Shown here: positions 10,677 through 18,310 of the stretch, piece after piece | Position numbering within the stretch: the first letter of the stretch is position 1 | Layout of the letters: each line of letters opens with the position of its first letter | Notes under the pieces: generated by a model | What the model was told of the DNA's origin: nothing | What the model saw: only the letters and a program-made list of their open reading frames with translations | Databases searched by the model: none | Position numbers and translations under genes: made by a program | Assembly: GCF_002906655.1 (NCBI RefSeq) | Contig: NZ_CP025794.1 | Coordinates: 1,860,001 to 1,924,000, forward strand | Reading direction: 5' to 3' | DNA from: Vibrio hyugaensis | GTDB taxonomy: Bacteria; Pseudomonadota; Gammaproteobacteria; Enterobacterales; Vibrionaceae | DNA: 64,000 nucleotides

Positions 10677-10707
10677 GTGTACCTCAAATTCTTTTCACCG
10701 CTACCAT

Positions 10708-10899
10708 CTAATAGTATCTATCGCAACTATCGTGAAGCTGTGGGTTATCTTCAATTTCGTCGAAACTGACCGCCAACTGCTCTTCCGAACCTTGTTTGGC
10801 AAGAAGCACTGTCTCCGCCTCTTGATCAACCACTAAGATTGTTCCGATACCTTGTTGGCATTCCACCACCATACCTTTACGGATTCGATTGGCTTCCAT
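10708..10899 (-). CDS. Small acidic protein of unknown function
   Basis: I do not recognise this gene. Of two adjacent ATGs, the one at 10899 gives 63 residues and sits 6 bases from AGGGAG (10906-10911); the ATG at 10902 is the alternative. The product begins MEANRIRKGMVVECQQGIGT. A short strand-rich segment follows (ILVVDQEAETVLLAKQ), then an acidic C-terminal half ending DSCDRYY. The pattern GMVVE..GIGTILVVD..TVLL would suit a small SH3-like barrel, which is inference only. There are no signal peptide or membrane segments. It stands between ispB and mdh with terminators on both sides, so it is probably monocistronic. Confidence 0.7.
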   Translation of the reverse strand: MEANRIRKGMVVECQQGIGTILVVDQEAETVLLAKQGSEEQLAVSFDEIEDNPQLHDSCDRYY

Positions 10900-10962
10900 C
10901 ATCTTCTCCCTCACAAAGTTGTTTGATTCAGACTCTGTTACGCAAGATAAAATGAAAGGATC

Positions 10963-10992
10963 AAAAAAGCCGATCTAAGATCGGCTTTCTTC
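10963..10992 (-). terminator. Intrinsic terminator after mdh
   Basis: On the minus strand AAAGCCGATCT pairs with AGATCGGCTTT, followed by a T-run (TTTTTTGATCC). It lies about 30 bases after the mdh stop. Confidence 0.9.
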
Positions 10993-11021
10993 TTTATATA
11001 GCTTTCTCTTTGTAGAGACGC

Positions 11022-11957
11022 TTATTTCGCGAATTCAACACCAATGTTGATATCGCCATTTAGCGTTTCCAACATACCATCAAGTGCTGACTTCTCGTAG
11101 TCACTTAGTGCGCCATAGCTTAGTACTTCTTCTACACCGTCTTTACCCAGTTTAACTGGTTGTGCAAAGTAAGGCGCATGTTCACTGCCACCTTCCACGT
11201 ATGCACATTCTACTACGCCTTCTTCACCTTGAAGCGCGCGCACTAGAGCAAGACCGAAGCGACACGCTGCTTGACCCATAGACAGAGTCGCGCTACCGCC
11301 ACCCGCTTTTGCTTCAACAACTTCTGTACCCGCATTTTGGATACGTTTCGTTAGCGCTTCTACTTCTTCAGCGGTGAACTCAACACCTTCTACTTGAGAT
11401 AGAAGAGGAAGAATAGTCACACCAGAGTGGCCACCGATAACAGGAACGCGAACGTCACCTGGATCTTTATCTTTTAGTTCAGCCACGAAGGTTTCTGAGC
11501 GGATAACGTCTAGCGTTGTAACACCAAACAGTTTGCGCTTATCGTACACACCCGCTTTCTTTAATACTTCCGCAGCGATTGGCACTGTGGTGTTCACTGG
11601 GTTAGTGATAATACCCACGCATGCCGTTGGACATACTACTGCAATCTTTTCTGCTAGTGACTTAACGATACCAGCATTTACATTAAATAGATCCGCACGA
11701 TCCATACCAGGCTTACGTGCGACACCAGCTGAGATAAGAACCACGTCAGCACCTTCTAGTGCAGGCGTTGGATCTTCACCAGCGTAACCTTTAATAGATA
11801 CTGGTGTCGGGATATGGCTAAGATCTGCAGCCACACCAGGAGTTACTGGAGCAATATCATATAGGGCTAAATCTGAACCTGCAGGAAGACGGTTCTTAAG
11901 TAGAAGGGCCAGAGCTTGACCGATGCCGCCAGCGGCACCAATAACGGCTACTTTCAT
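11022..11957 (-). CDS. mdh: Malate dehydrogenase (NAD)
   Basis: This TCA-cycle enzyme interconverts malate and oxaloacetate. The 311-residue protein starts [20 protein letters not shown], the NAD-binding GxxGxxG region. It carries the substrate-binding loop [13 protein letters not shown] and the catalytic segment [13 protein letters not shown], whose His is the proton acceptor. [14 protein letters not shown] is also conserved. It is divergent from argR, as in E. coli, across a 358-bp intergenic region. Confidence 0.98.
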   Translation of the reverse strand: MKVAVIGAAGGIGQALALLLKNRLPAGSDLALYDIAPVTPGVAADLSHIPTPVSIKGYAGEDPTPALEGADVVLISAGVARKPGMDRADLFNVNAGIVKSLAEKIAVVCPTACVGIITNPVNTTVPIAAEVLKKAGVYDKRKLFGVTTLDVIRSETFVAELKDKDPGDVRVPVIGGHSGVTILPLLSQVEGVEFTAEEVEALTKRIQNAGTEVVEAKAGGGSATLSMGQAACRFGLALVRALQGEEGVVECAYVEGGSEHAPYFAQPVKLGKDGVEEVLSYGALSDYEKSALDGMLETLNGDINIGVEFAK

Positions 11958-12315
11958 GTAGTTCTCCTTGAGAGTATTTCTCTTATAAACGTATTCGTAG
12001 GGTATTTTGTAACCAACTGAAATAAAGCTATCGGAATCACAACTTGATTACAATCAATTAACGCCAGCTTTGCGACCTCGCGCAACTCACTGTTATCGTG
12101 CTACAAACAAAGGTCTGATTATTGGTTTATTCTGTTGAAATGACAAGAAATTCAATGCAATAAATAGGTCAACGATTTCATACTTAAAGAACCCTATCCT
12201 GTTTAGGGTTTACAGTGATGGAATTAACATAATGCCGTGAGTTTTTGGCACTGCATGAATATCTATGCGAGAATATGCAAAATTGCTGACCTGTAATAAG
12301 AGAATCATAACGACT
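11958..12315. promoter_or_regulatory. mdh-argR divergent intergenic region with weak ARG-box-like sites
   Basis: The 358-bp region holds promoters for both genes, which I cannot place precisely. Two partial matches to the ArgR operator consensus (TGAAT-4-ATTCA) are visible: TGACAAGAAATTCA at 12141-12154 and TGAATATCTATGCG at 12256-12269. The latter is followed by GAATATGC. The 12256 site lies 60 bases before the argR ATG, where an autoregulatory operator would be expected. Both matches are imperfect, so this is tentative. Confidence 0.4.
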
Positions 12316-12786
12316 ATGCGCAATTCAGAAAAACAAGATAACTTAGTTCGCGCTTTTAAAGCCTTATTAAAAGAAGAAAGCTTTGGCTCACAGGGTGAGA
12401 TCGTTGATGCATTAAAACAACAAGGTTTCGAAAGCATCAACCAATCTAAAGTCTCCCGTATGCTGACCAAATTTGGTGCGGTACGTACACGTAACGCAAA
12501 AATGGAGATGGTTTACTGTCTGCCAGCAGAGCTTGGAGTTCCTACGGTAAGCAGCTCTTTACGTGAACTTGTACTGGATATTGACCACAACGCTGCGTTA
12601 GTCGTTATCCATACTGGTCCAGGTGCTGCACAATTGATTGCTCGCCTACTTGATTCACTAGGCAAATCAGAAGGCATTTTGGGTGTCGTTGCAGGTGATG
12701 ACACCATCTTTATTACCCCAACAATGCCAGTTTCAACAGAACAATTGTTCAAATCAGTGTGTGAGCTTTTCGAATACACAGGCTAA
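12316..12786 (+). CDS. argR: Arginine repressor
   Basis: ArgR is the hexameric arginine-sensing repressor of arginine biosynthesis and a cofactor for Xer recombination at cer-type sites. The ATG at 12316 gives 156 residues, matching E. coli; the longer frame from 12265 adds a non-homologous leader. The N-terminal winged helix contains SQGEIVDAL and [20 protein letters not shown]. The C-terminal oligomerisation/arginine domain contains [18 protein letters not shown] and [11 protein letters not shown], which holds the arginine-contacting DD pair. It is divergent from mdh. Confidence 0.97.
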   Translation: MRNSEKQDNLVRAFKALLKEESFGSQGEIVDALKQQGFESINQSKVSRMLTKFGAVRTRNAKMEMVYCLPAELGVPTVSSSLRELVLDIDHNAALVVIHTGPGAAQLIARLLDSLGKSEGILGVVAGDDTIFITPTMPVSTEQLFKSVCELFEYTG

Positions 12787-12797
12787 GTAACTGTTTG

Positions 12798-12830
12798 TGG
12801 GCTATGAAATTAGTCGAATTTTGTAGCCCA
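12798..12830 (+). terminator. Stem-loop after argR
   Basis: TGGGCTA..AAATT pairs with AATTT..TAGCCCA around AGTCG. It is a strong hairpin without a long U-tract (TAAATT follows), so a putative terminator. Confidence 0.55.
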
Positions 12831-12881
12831 TAAATTATGTAAACAAAATGATTCCAACGTCTATTTTTTACCCACCTTATT

Positions 12882-12897
12882 TGTGATCATTATCACG
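12882..12897 (+). promoter_or_regulatory. CRP-cAMP binding site upstream of the TAXI-TRAP operon
   Basis: TGTGATCATTATCACG matches the CRP consensus TGTGA-N6-TCACA at 9 of 10 arm positions. A -10-like TATAAA at 12946-12951 lies downstream with no good -35 box, as is typical for activator-dependent promoters. That would put the CRP centre near -68 relative to a start at about 12958. The rest of the 12831-13170 gap holds a 9-bp stem-loop (12959-12994) and a short hairpin (GTTTCC/GGAAAC at about 13095-13111). Confidence 0.7.
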
Positions 12898-12958
12898 CTA
12901 TTGATTTTTTTAACACCCTCACACAAAATCAGCATAAGTAACTGTTATAAAACAGATT

Positions 12959-12994
12959 AGCTTGCGAATTTATCCCCACCTACTGTCGCAAGCT
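12959..12994 (+). other. Stem-loop in the putative TRAP-operon leader
   Basis: AGCTTGCGA pairs perfectly with TCGCAAGCT across an 18-base loop. It would sit at the very 5' end of a transcript starting near 12958. A 5'-stabilising structure or leader element is possible; function unknown. Confidence 0.5.
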
Positions 12995-13170
12995 TTAGAC
13001 TTATTCGCTATAACTTTTAACAATCGGATAATTTTCTGCCAATTTTTTGTTATGATTCGCTCGCTTTTTCAAACGATTGGATTGGAAAAGATGCCGTTTC
13101 CAAATAGGAAACTCCTGAAGTAATTTACAGTTATTTCTGGGTTAATAATGAATATAAGGAAGGGAAATTC

Positions 13171-14139
13171 ATGGCATTTAACAAACTTCTTAAAGTAGGC
13201 GCAATCGCTGCAGCAGTTATGGGCGCAGGCGCAGTTAACGCTCAAGAGTTTATTACTATCGGTACTGGCTCAGTAACAGGTGTTTACTACCCTACTGGTG
13301 GTGCTATTTGTAAATTGGTAAACAAAGGTCGTAAAGATCACAACATTCGTTGTTCAGTAGAATCGACTGGCGGCTCAATTTACAACGTCAACACTATCCG
13401 TGCTGGCGAGCTAGATTTTGGTATCGTGCAATCGGACTGGCAATACCATGGCTACAACGGTACGAGCAAGTTTGCTGAACAAGGCCCGTACAAAAAACTG
13501 CGTGCAATGTTCTCTCTTCATACAGAACCTTTTAACATCATCGCACGTGCAGATTCTGGTATCGAAAACGTTCAAGACCTAAAAGGTAAACGTGTAAACA
13601 TCGGTAACCCTGGTTCTGGTGACCGCGCGACAATGGGCGTAGTGATGGATGCAATGGGCTGGACTAACGACAGCTTTAAACTTGCATCAGAACTAAAAGG
13701 CTCAGAACGTTCTCAAGCACTGTGTGATAACAAGATCGACGCGTTTATCTACATGGTTGGTCACCCGAACGGTTCAATCAAAGAAGCAACAACCTCTTGT
13801 GATGCGAAGCTAGTTCCTGCAACTGGTCCAGAAATCGAGAAAATCGTTGCTAACAACCCATACTACGCATTCAGCACAGTGCCTGCTGGTATGTACCGTG
13901 GTACAGATAAAGACGTAAACAGCTTTGGTGTTGCGGCAACAATGGTAACGACTTCTGATGTTTCAGATGACGTGGCTTACAACGTTGCTAAAGCTGTGTT
14001 CGAAAACTTCGATACATTCAAACGTCTACACCCTGCATTTGCAAACCTGAAAAAAGAAGACATGGTGAAAGCTGGTCTTTCAATCCCTCTTCACCCAGGT
14101 GCAGAGAAGTACTACAAAGAAGTAGGTCTGCTTAAGTAA
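13171..14139 (+). CDS. TAXI-family TRAP transporter substrate-binding protein
   Basis: This is a periplasmic solute receptor of the TAXI class of tripartite ATP-independent transporters. It has 322 residues, and its signal peptide (1-24, ending AVNA before QEFITIGTG) is clear. Family segments include ITIGTGSVTGVYYPTGGAIC near the mature N-terminus, STGGSIYNVNTIRAGELDFG and GKRVNIGNPGSG. An AAGGAAGGG Shine-Dalgarno precedes the ATG. The partner permease follows after 310 bases that contain two hairpins, so more receptor than permease is likely made. TAXI systems often carry glutamate or other dicarboxylic/amino acids, but the ligand here cannot be assigned. Confidence 0.93.
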   Translation: MAFNKLLKVGAIAAAVMGAGAVNAQEFITIGTGSVTGVYYPTGGAICKLVNKGRKDHNIRCSVESTGGSIYNVNTIRAGELDFGIVQSDWQYHGYNGTSKFAEQGPYKKLRAMFSLHTEPFNIIARADSGIENVQDLKGKRVNIGNPGSGDRATMGVVMDAMGWTNDSFKLASELKGSERSQALCDNKIDAFIYMVGHPNGSIKEATTSCDAKLVPATGPEIEKIVANNPYYAFSTVPAGMYRGTDKDVNSFGVAATMVTTSDVSDDVAYNVAKAVFENFDTFKRLHPAFANLKKEDMVKAGLSIPLHPGAEKYYKEVGLLK

Positions 14140-14159
14140 GCAGCTACTGACTCCAAGCT

Positions 14160-14225
14160 CAGGCAGAGAAGGATGGTTTTCTGCCTGATTGAGTATGCTG
14201 GTCGAACACCTTCTTCCAGCATGCT
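14160..14225 (+). other. Two consecutive stem-loops between TRAP receptor and permease
   Basis: CAGGCAG/CTGCCTG (14160-14187) and AGTATGCTGG/CCAGCATGCT (14192-14225) form two hairpins just after the receptor stop. Neither has a U-run. They could protect the receptor mRNA from 3' decay or attenuate transcription into the permease. The rest of the gap up to 14449 shows no gene; an in-frame TTG at 14330 would add 40 non-homologous residues and was not used. Confidence 0.6.
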
Positions 14226-14449
14226 TTGTTCAATTTGCTTTATGCAATCTGCCGATTTCTTTTTCGGAAGTCGCGCTCATACACCTAAAAAAAGAAAACG
14301 CACATGCCCTCCTCTCATAAATCAATGAGTTGAAGGACTGTAGCGATTCACTCGAAAGCAAACTTCGCTCTATTCACTACACTGTTAAAGCGAAGCGCGG
14401 TTCTCTATACACAATACAGACAGGACCATCAATAATAAGGAAAAAGTAC

Positions 14450-17029
14450 ATGGCGACGAACAACACTCCGTCACAAGATGTGCAAGAAATGGTGGCTCAG
14501 GCAGACACAGGTGCGCGTAGCCCAATGGGCTTGCAAGGTCGAATCTTATGGTTCGTTCCACTGTGCTGGTCGCTATTTCAATTATGGTACGCGTCTCCGC
14601 TACCATTTATTTTTAATTTTGGCGTACTCAACGACACTGAAGCGCGAGCAATCCATTTAACTTTTGCTACTTTTCTCGCTTTCACTGCTTATCCAGCCAT
14701 GAAAAACTCTCCACGAGATCATATCCCTCTTATTGATTGGATATTGGCACTCGCAGGCAGTTTTGCAGCGGCTTACATTTACATCTTCTATACCGAACTC
14801 GCCGGCCGTTCTGGCGCCCCAACCACGGTTGATATCGTGGTATCCGTCACAGGTATGGCGTTACTACTTGAAGCAACTCGCCGAGCTCTCGGTCCACCAC
14901 TTATGGTGGTTGCTGCGGTGTTCCTAACTTACACCTTTGCTGGCCCATACATGCCAGATGTGATTGCTCATAAAGGCGCGAGCTTGAACAAAGCCATGTC
15001 GCACCTTTGGCTAACAACTGAAGGCGTATTTGGTGTTGCACTGGGTGTATCAACTTCTTTCGTATTCTTGTTTGTACTGTTTGGTGCCATGCTAGAGCGT
15101 GCGGGCGCAGGTGCGTACTTCATTAAAGTCGCGTTCTCGCTACTTGGTCATATGAAAGGTGGCCCTGCGAAAGCTGCGGTAGTCGCTTCTGGCTTGTCTG
15201 GTCTGGTTTCAGGTTCTTCCATCGCTAACGTAGTAACGACAGGTACGTTTACGATTCCACTCATGAAGCGTGTTGGCTTCCCGGGAACGAAAGCGGGGGC
15301 GGTAGAAGTAGCAGCATCAACCAACGGTCAGCTGACACCGCCTATCATGGGTGCTGCCGCATTCTTAATGGTAGAATACGTTGGTATCTCCTACGTTGAA
15401 GTTATCAAAGCAGCTCTACTCCCTGCGCTTATCTCTTATATTGCACTGATTTACATCGTTCACCTTGAAGCGTGTAAAGCAGGCATGACAGGGCTTCCTC
15501 GTCGCCATACCCCTACGCTTGTGCAGAGCTTGCTGTCCTTCACTGGTACGATTTTGGGCCTATGTGTTATCAGCGCTTTGGTTTACTACGGTGTGGGTTG
15601 GACGAAAGATGTCTTTGGTGATGCAGCAACCCCTATCGTGACCGTCGTACTTCTAATTGCTTATGTGGGTCTTGTAAAGATTTCCGCTAACCACGCAAAA
15701 GATGGGGCGATTGAAATCGATGCTGAACTGACTGAGGTACCAGACCCAGGTCCGACGATTAAATCTGGTTTGCACTTTTTATTGCCTATAGTGGTACTGG
15801 TTTGGTGTTTGACGGTGGAACGTTTCTCTCCAGGTCTATCTGCATTCTGGGCAACGGTGTTTATGATTTTCATCTTGCTGACACAACGCCCTTTGATTGC
15901 GTTGCTATCTAAAGAAGGCGATCTTGTCGAACAAACCAAAAACGGCTTTGTTGACCTAGCAGAAAGCTTAGTATCTGGTGCGCGCAACATGATCGGTATC
16001 GGTGTCGCAACCGCTGCTGCCGGTACGGTTGTTGGTGTGGTAACGCTGACTGGTATTGGCCTTGTCATGACCGACTTTGTCGAGTTCATCTCGGGCGGTA
16101 GCATTATCCTAATGTTGCTGTTTACCGCGGTCATTAGTTTGATTCTGGGTATGGGCCTACCAACGACGGCCAACTACATTGTGGTTTCAACCTTGATGGC
16201 ACCGGTTATCGTAACGCTTGGTGCGGCACACGGTTTGATCATCCCACTGATTGCGGTCCACTTGTTTGTGTTCTACTTCGGTATCCTGGCCGATGATACA
16301 CCACCTGTTGGCTTAGCGGCATTTGCGGCCGCAGCGATTGCAAAGTCGGATCCAATTCGAACTGGTATTCAAGGCTTTACCTATGATATTCGAACCGCAA
16401 TCCTGCCTTTCATGTTTGTCTTCAATACTCAGCTATTGTTGATGGGTATCGACTCATGGTGGCATTTAGCATTGACCGTGATCTCTTCAATCATTGCGAT
16501 GTTAATCTTCTCAGCGGCAACACAAGGTTGGTGGTTCACACGTAATAAGTGGTGGGAAACCGTCTTACTATTGGTATTGACCTTCTCATTCTTCCGCCCT
16601 GGATTTTGGTGGGACATGTTGTACCCAGCGAAAGTTCTTTCCCCTGGGGTTGAGATAGCTCAAATCACGGAAGGGCTAAATGTAGGAGAATCCATTGAGC
16701 TACGAGTCGCAGGTGAAAACCTAGAAGGTGATTACGTAGAGAAAACGGTACGTCTTCCGTTCGAAGATAAAGCAAAAACCGCTGAAGAGCGCATCTCTTC
16801 TATGGGTCTAATGCTAACCGAGAACGACGGCAAAATGATCGTAGACATGGTCGAGTTTGGTAGTCCGGCAGAATCGTCTGGCGTCGACTTCGACTGGGAG
16901 ATCAAATGGATCGTTCAAGACGCTGAACGCCCAATGAAAGAATGGGTATTTGTGCCTTGCTTAATGATCTTGCTGGTACTTGCCATGAACCAAAAACGTC
17001 GTGCTCGTAAGGAACAGTTGAGCGCATAA
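14450..17029 (+). CDS. TAXI-family TRAP permease, fused small and large subunits with C-terminal soluble domain
   Basis: This is the inner-membrane part of the TRAP transporter, driven by an ion gradient. The ATG at 14450, preceded by AATAAGGAAAA, gives 859 residues. An N-terminal four-helix DctQ-like part (about 40-200) is fused to a DctM-like large subunit (about 200-690) with conserved GLVSGSSIANVVTTGTFTIP, EVAASTNGQLTPPIMGAAAF and MGLPTTANYIVVSTLMAPV. The last ~160 residues (after AKVLSPGVEIAQITEGL) look like the DUF3394 / PDZ-like module found on some TAXI permeases, with a final hydrophobic segment (WVFVPCLMILLVLAM) and a basic tail. It follows the receptor gene and precedes a usp gene in the same direction. 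Confidence 0.93.
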   Translation: MATNNTPSQDVQEMVAQADTGARSPMGLQGRILWFVPLCWSLFQLWYASPLPFIFNFGVLNDTEARAIHLTFATFLAFTAYPAMKNSPRDHIPLIDWILALAGSFAAAYIYIFYTELAGRSGAPTTVDIVVSVTGMALLLEATRRALGPPLMVVAAVFLTYTFAGPYMPDVIAHKGASLNKAMSHLWLTTEGVFGVALGVSTSFVFLFVLFGAMLERAGAGAYFIKVAFSLLGHMKGGPAKAAVVASGLSGLVSGSSIANVVTTGTFTIPLMKRVGFPGTKAGAVEVAASTNGQLTPPIMGAAAFLMVEYVGISYVEVIKAALLPALISYIALIYIVHLEACKAGMTGLPRRHTPTLVQSLLSFTGTILGLCVISALVYYGVGWTKDVFGDAATPIVTVVLLIAYVGLVKISANHAKDGAIEIDAELTEVPDPGPTIKSGLHFLLPIVVLVWCLTVERFSPGLSAFWATVFMIFILLTQRPLIALLSKEGDLVEQTKNGFVDLAESLVSGARNMIGIGVATAAAGTVVGVVTLTGIGLVMTDFVEFISGGSIILMLLFTAVISLILGMGLPTTANYIVVSTLMAPVIVTLGAAHGLIIPLIAVHLFVFYFGILADDTPPVGLAAFAAAAIAKSDPIRTGIQGFTYDIRTAILPFMFVFNTQLLLMGIDSWWHLALTVISSIIAMLIFSAATQGWWFTRNKWWETVLLLVLTFSFFRPGFWWDMLYPAKVLSPGVEIAQITEGLNVGESIELRVAGENLEGDYVEKTVRLPFEDKAKTAEERISSMGLMLTENDGKMIVDMVEFGSPAESSGVDFDWEIKWIVQDAERPMKEWVFVPCLMILLVLAMNQKRRARKEQLSA

Positions 17030-17035
17030 CCGATT

Positions 17036-17057
17036 AAGCCCCGAGGATAAGGGGCCA
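17036..17057 (+). other. GC stem-loop between TRAP permease and usp
   Basis: GCCCC (17038-17042) pairs with GGGGC (17051-17055) in the 44-base gap. Without a T-run it is more likely an attenuator or processing site than a terminator. Confidence 0.45.
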
Positions 17058-17073
17058 TGATGAGAGACACTGA

Positions 17074-17511
17074 ATGTATAAACAAATTCTTGTGCCGGTT
17101 GATCTAAATGACCAAGGCTTCTCTGACCGAGCTGTTGAGTTGGCTGTTTGGCAAGCTAAACAAGCCAACGCGGAAGTTCACTTACTGACTGTACTGCCCG
17201 GTATCCACATGTCGATGGTCGCGACTTACTTCCCGAAAGATGCGGCGGCGAAGATGAAGCAAGATGTGAAGCAGCAGCTAAAAACATTTGCCGATCAACA
17301 CATCGATGATGAAGTGATTTACAAAGTCCACGTTGCAGAAGGCAAAGCGTATGCAACCATCCTTGATTACGCTGAGCGCTTAGGCGCAGACCTCATCATT
17401 ATGCCAAGCCATAAACGTTCGAAGATCAATAAAGTGATGTTAGGCTCAGTCGCAAGCAAAGTTGTTGAAAACTCACCAATCAATGTGATGGTAGTGAAGC
17501 CACAAGGCTAA
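17074..17511 (+). CDS. Universal stress protein (UspA family), TRAP-linked
   Basis: This 145-residue cytosolic protein has a single Usp domain. It begins MYKQILVPVDLNDQGFSDRA with the usual nucleotide-site Asp, and contains GADLIIMPSHKRSKINKVML and GSVASKVVENSPINVMVVKP near the C-terminus. The ATP-binding pattern G-2x-G-9x-GS is only partly kept: SHKRS replaces the first glycines, so nucleotide binding is uncertain. Family precedent (TeaD with the TeaABC TRAP system of Halomonas) and its position directly after the permease suggest regulation of the transporter, which is inference. Confidence 0.88.
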   Translation: MYKQILVPVDLNDQGFSDRAVELAVWQAKQANAEVHLLTVLPGIHMSMVATYFPKDAAAKMKQDVKQQLKTFADQHIDDEVIYKVHVAEGKAYATILDYAERLGADLIIMPSHKRSKINKVMLGSVASKVVENSPINVMVVKPQG

Positions 17512-17535
17512 CGTACTCATTCAAACTCCCAAAAT

Positions 17536-17574
17536 AGAAAAAGGTTGATGCTCGCATCAACCTTTTGTTTTTTC
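17536..17574. terminator. Terminator after usp (probably bidirectional)
   Basis: AAAAGGTTGATG pairs with CATCAACCTTTT around CTCG and is followed by GTTTTTTC on the plus strand. The minus-strand side (CCTTTTTCTATTTT) would also serve thiQ. Confidence 0.9.
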
Positions 17575-17605
17575 TTACGCCTTATTCATCAATATAAACA
17601 ACGCT

Positions 17606-18310
17606 CTACCCTGCCGCTCGCACAAACGCGGTTAAAACATCGCTAGAGTGCGATAACGTTAATTCACCAATCTCACCTGACGCTTCTACCTGACCACCTG
17701 CCACAAATGCAAAATGACTAGCAATCGCTCTGGCGTCACTTAAGTGGTGCGTTACCATCAAAACGGTGATGCCACGCTCAGCAGCAAGCTGTTTAACCAA
17801 TATCAGCATCTCTTCACGCAACACGGGATCGAGAGCTGAGAAAGGCTCATCGAGTAGCCACATCGGATGCGGCTGAACAAAGCAACGTGCGAGTGCCACA
17901 CGCTGGCGCTGACCACCAGAAAGGTGTTCAGGTAAGCGGTCCAGATACTCAGCTACACCCACTTGTCTTGCCGCTTGCTCGACAAGAAGCTTTTGGTCTG
18001 CCGTAAGCTTTAACCCCGGATGCAAGCCCAAACCGATGTTGTCTCTTACTGACAGGTGAGCAAACAGGTTATGTTCTTGGAACAACATTGAGAACGGACG
18101 CTGATACGGCTCATTACTTACGATAGATTCACCATCAACCAGAATATCGCCTTGGTCTGGATTGATGAAACCAGCAACTAACGCCAATAAGGTTGATTTG
18201 CCAGCCCCGCTCGGTCCCATCAGTGATACGATTTGCCCACGTTGAATGTCTAAGTTAAAACGAAACAGTTCACGTTGATAGGTGTACTGCACATCATCCA
18301 ACACTAACAT
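17606..18310 (-). CDS. thiQ: Thiamine ABC transporter, ATP-binding protein
   Basis: This is the ATPase that powers ThiBP uptake of thiamine, thiamine monophosphate and TPP. It has 234 residues. Walker A is GPSGAGKSTLL (about 32-42), the signature motif is LSGGQRQRVALARC (about 129-142) and Walker B is MWLLDEPFSALDP (about 150-162), followed by the switch histidine in MVTHHLSDA. Its ATG shares a base with the thiP stop, so the two are translationally coupled. It is the last gene of the riboswitch-controlled thiBPQ operon. Confidence 0.95.
   Translation of the reverse strand: MLVLDDVQYTYQRELFRFNLDIQRGQIVSLMGPSGAGKSTLLALVAGFINPDQGDILVDGESIVSNEPYQRPFSMLFQEHNLFAHLSVRDNIGLGLHPGLKLTADQKLLVEQAARQVGVAEYLDRLPEHLSGGQRQRVALARCFVQPHPMWLLDEPFSALDPVLREEMLILVKQLAAERGITVLMVTHHLSDARAIASHFAFVAGGQVEASGEIGELTLSHSSDVLTAFVRAAG

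Noticed and set aside
14330..14449. 40-residue N-terminal extension of the TRAP permease from a TTG
   Set aside because: Ser/Lys-rich, not needed by the family, and the ATG at 14450 has a better ribosome site.
15661..16173. 170-codon minus-strand frame within the TRAP permease gene
   Set aside because: Antisense shadow of a membrane protein gene; Pro/Thr/Ile-rich text without domain or ribosome site.
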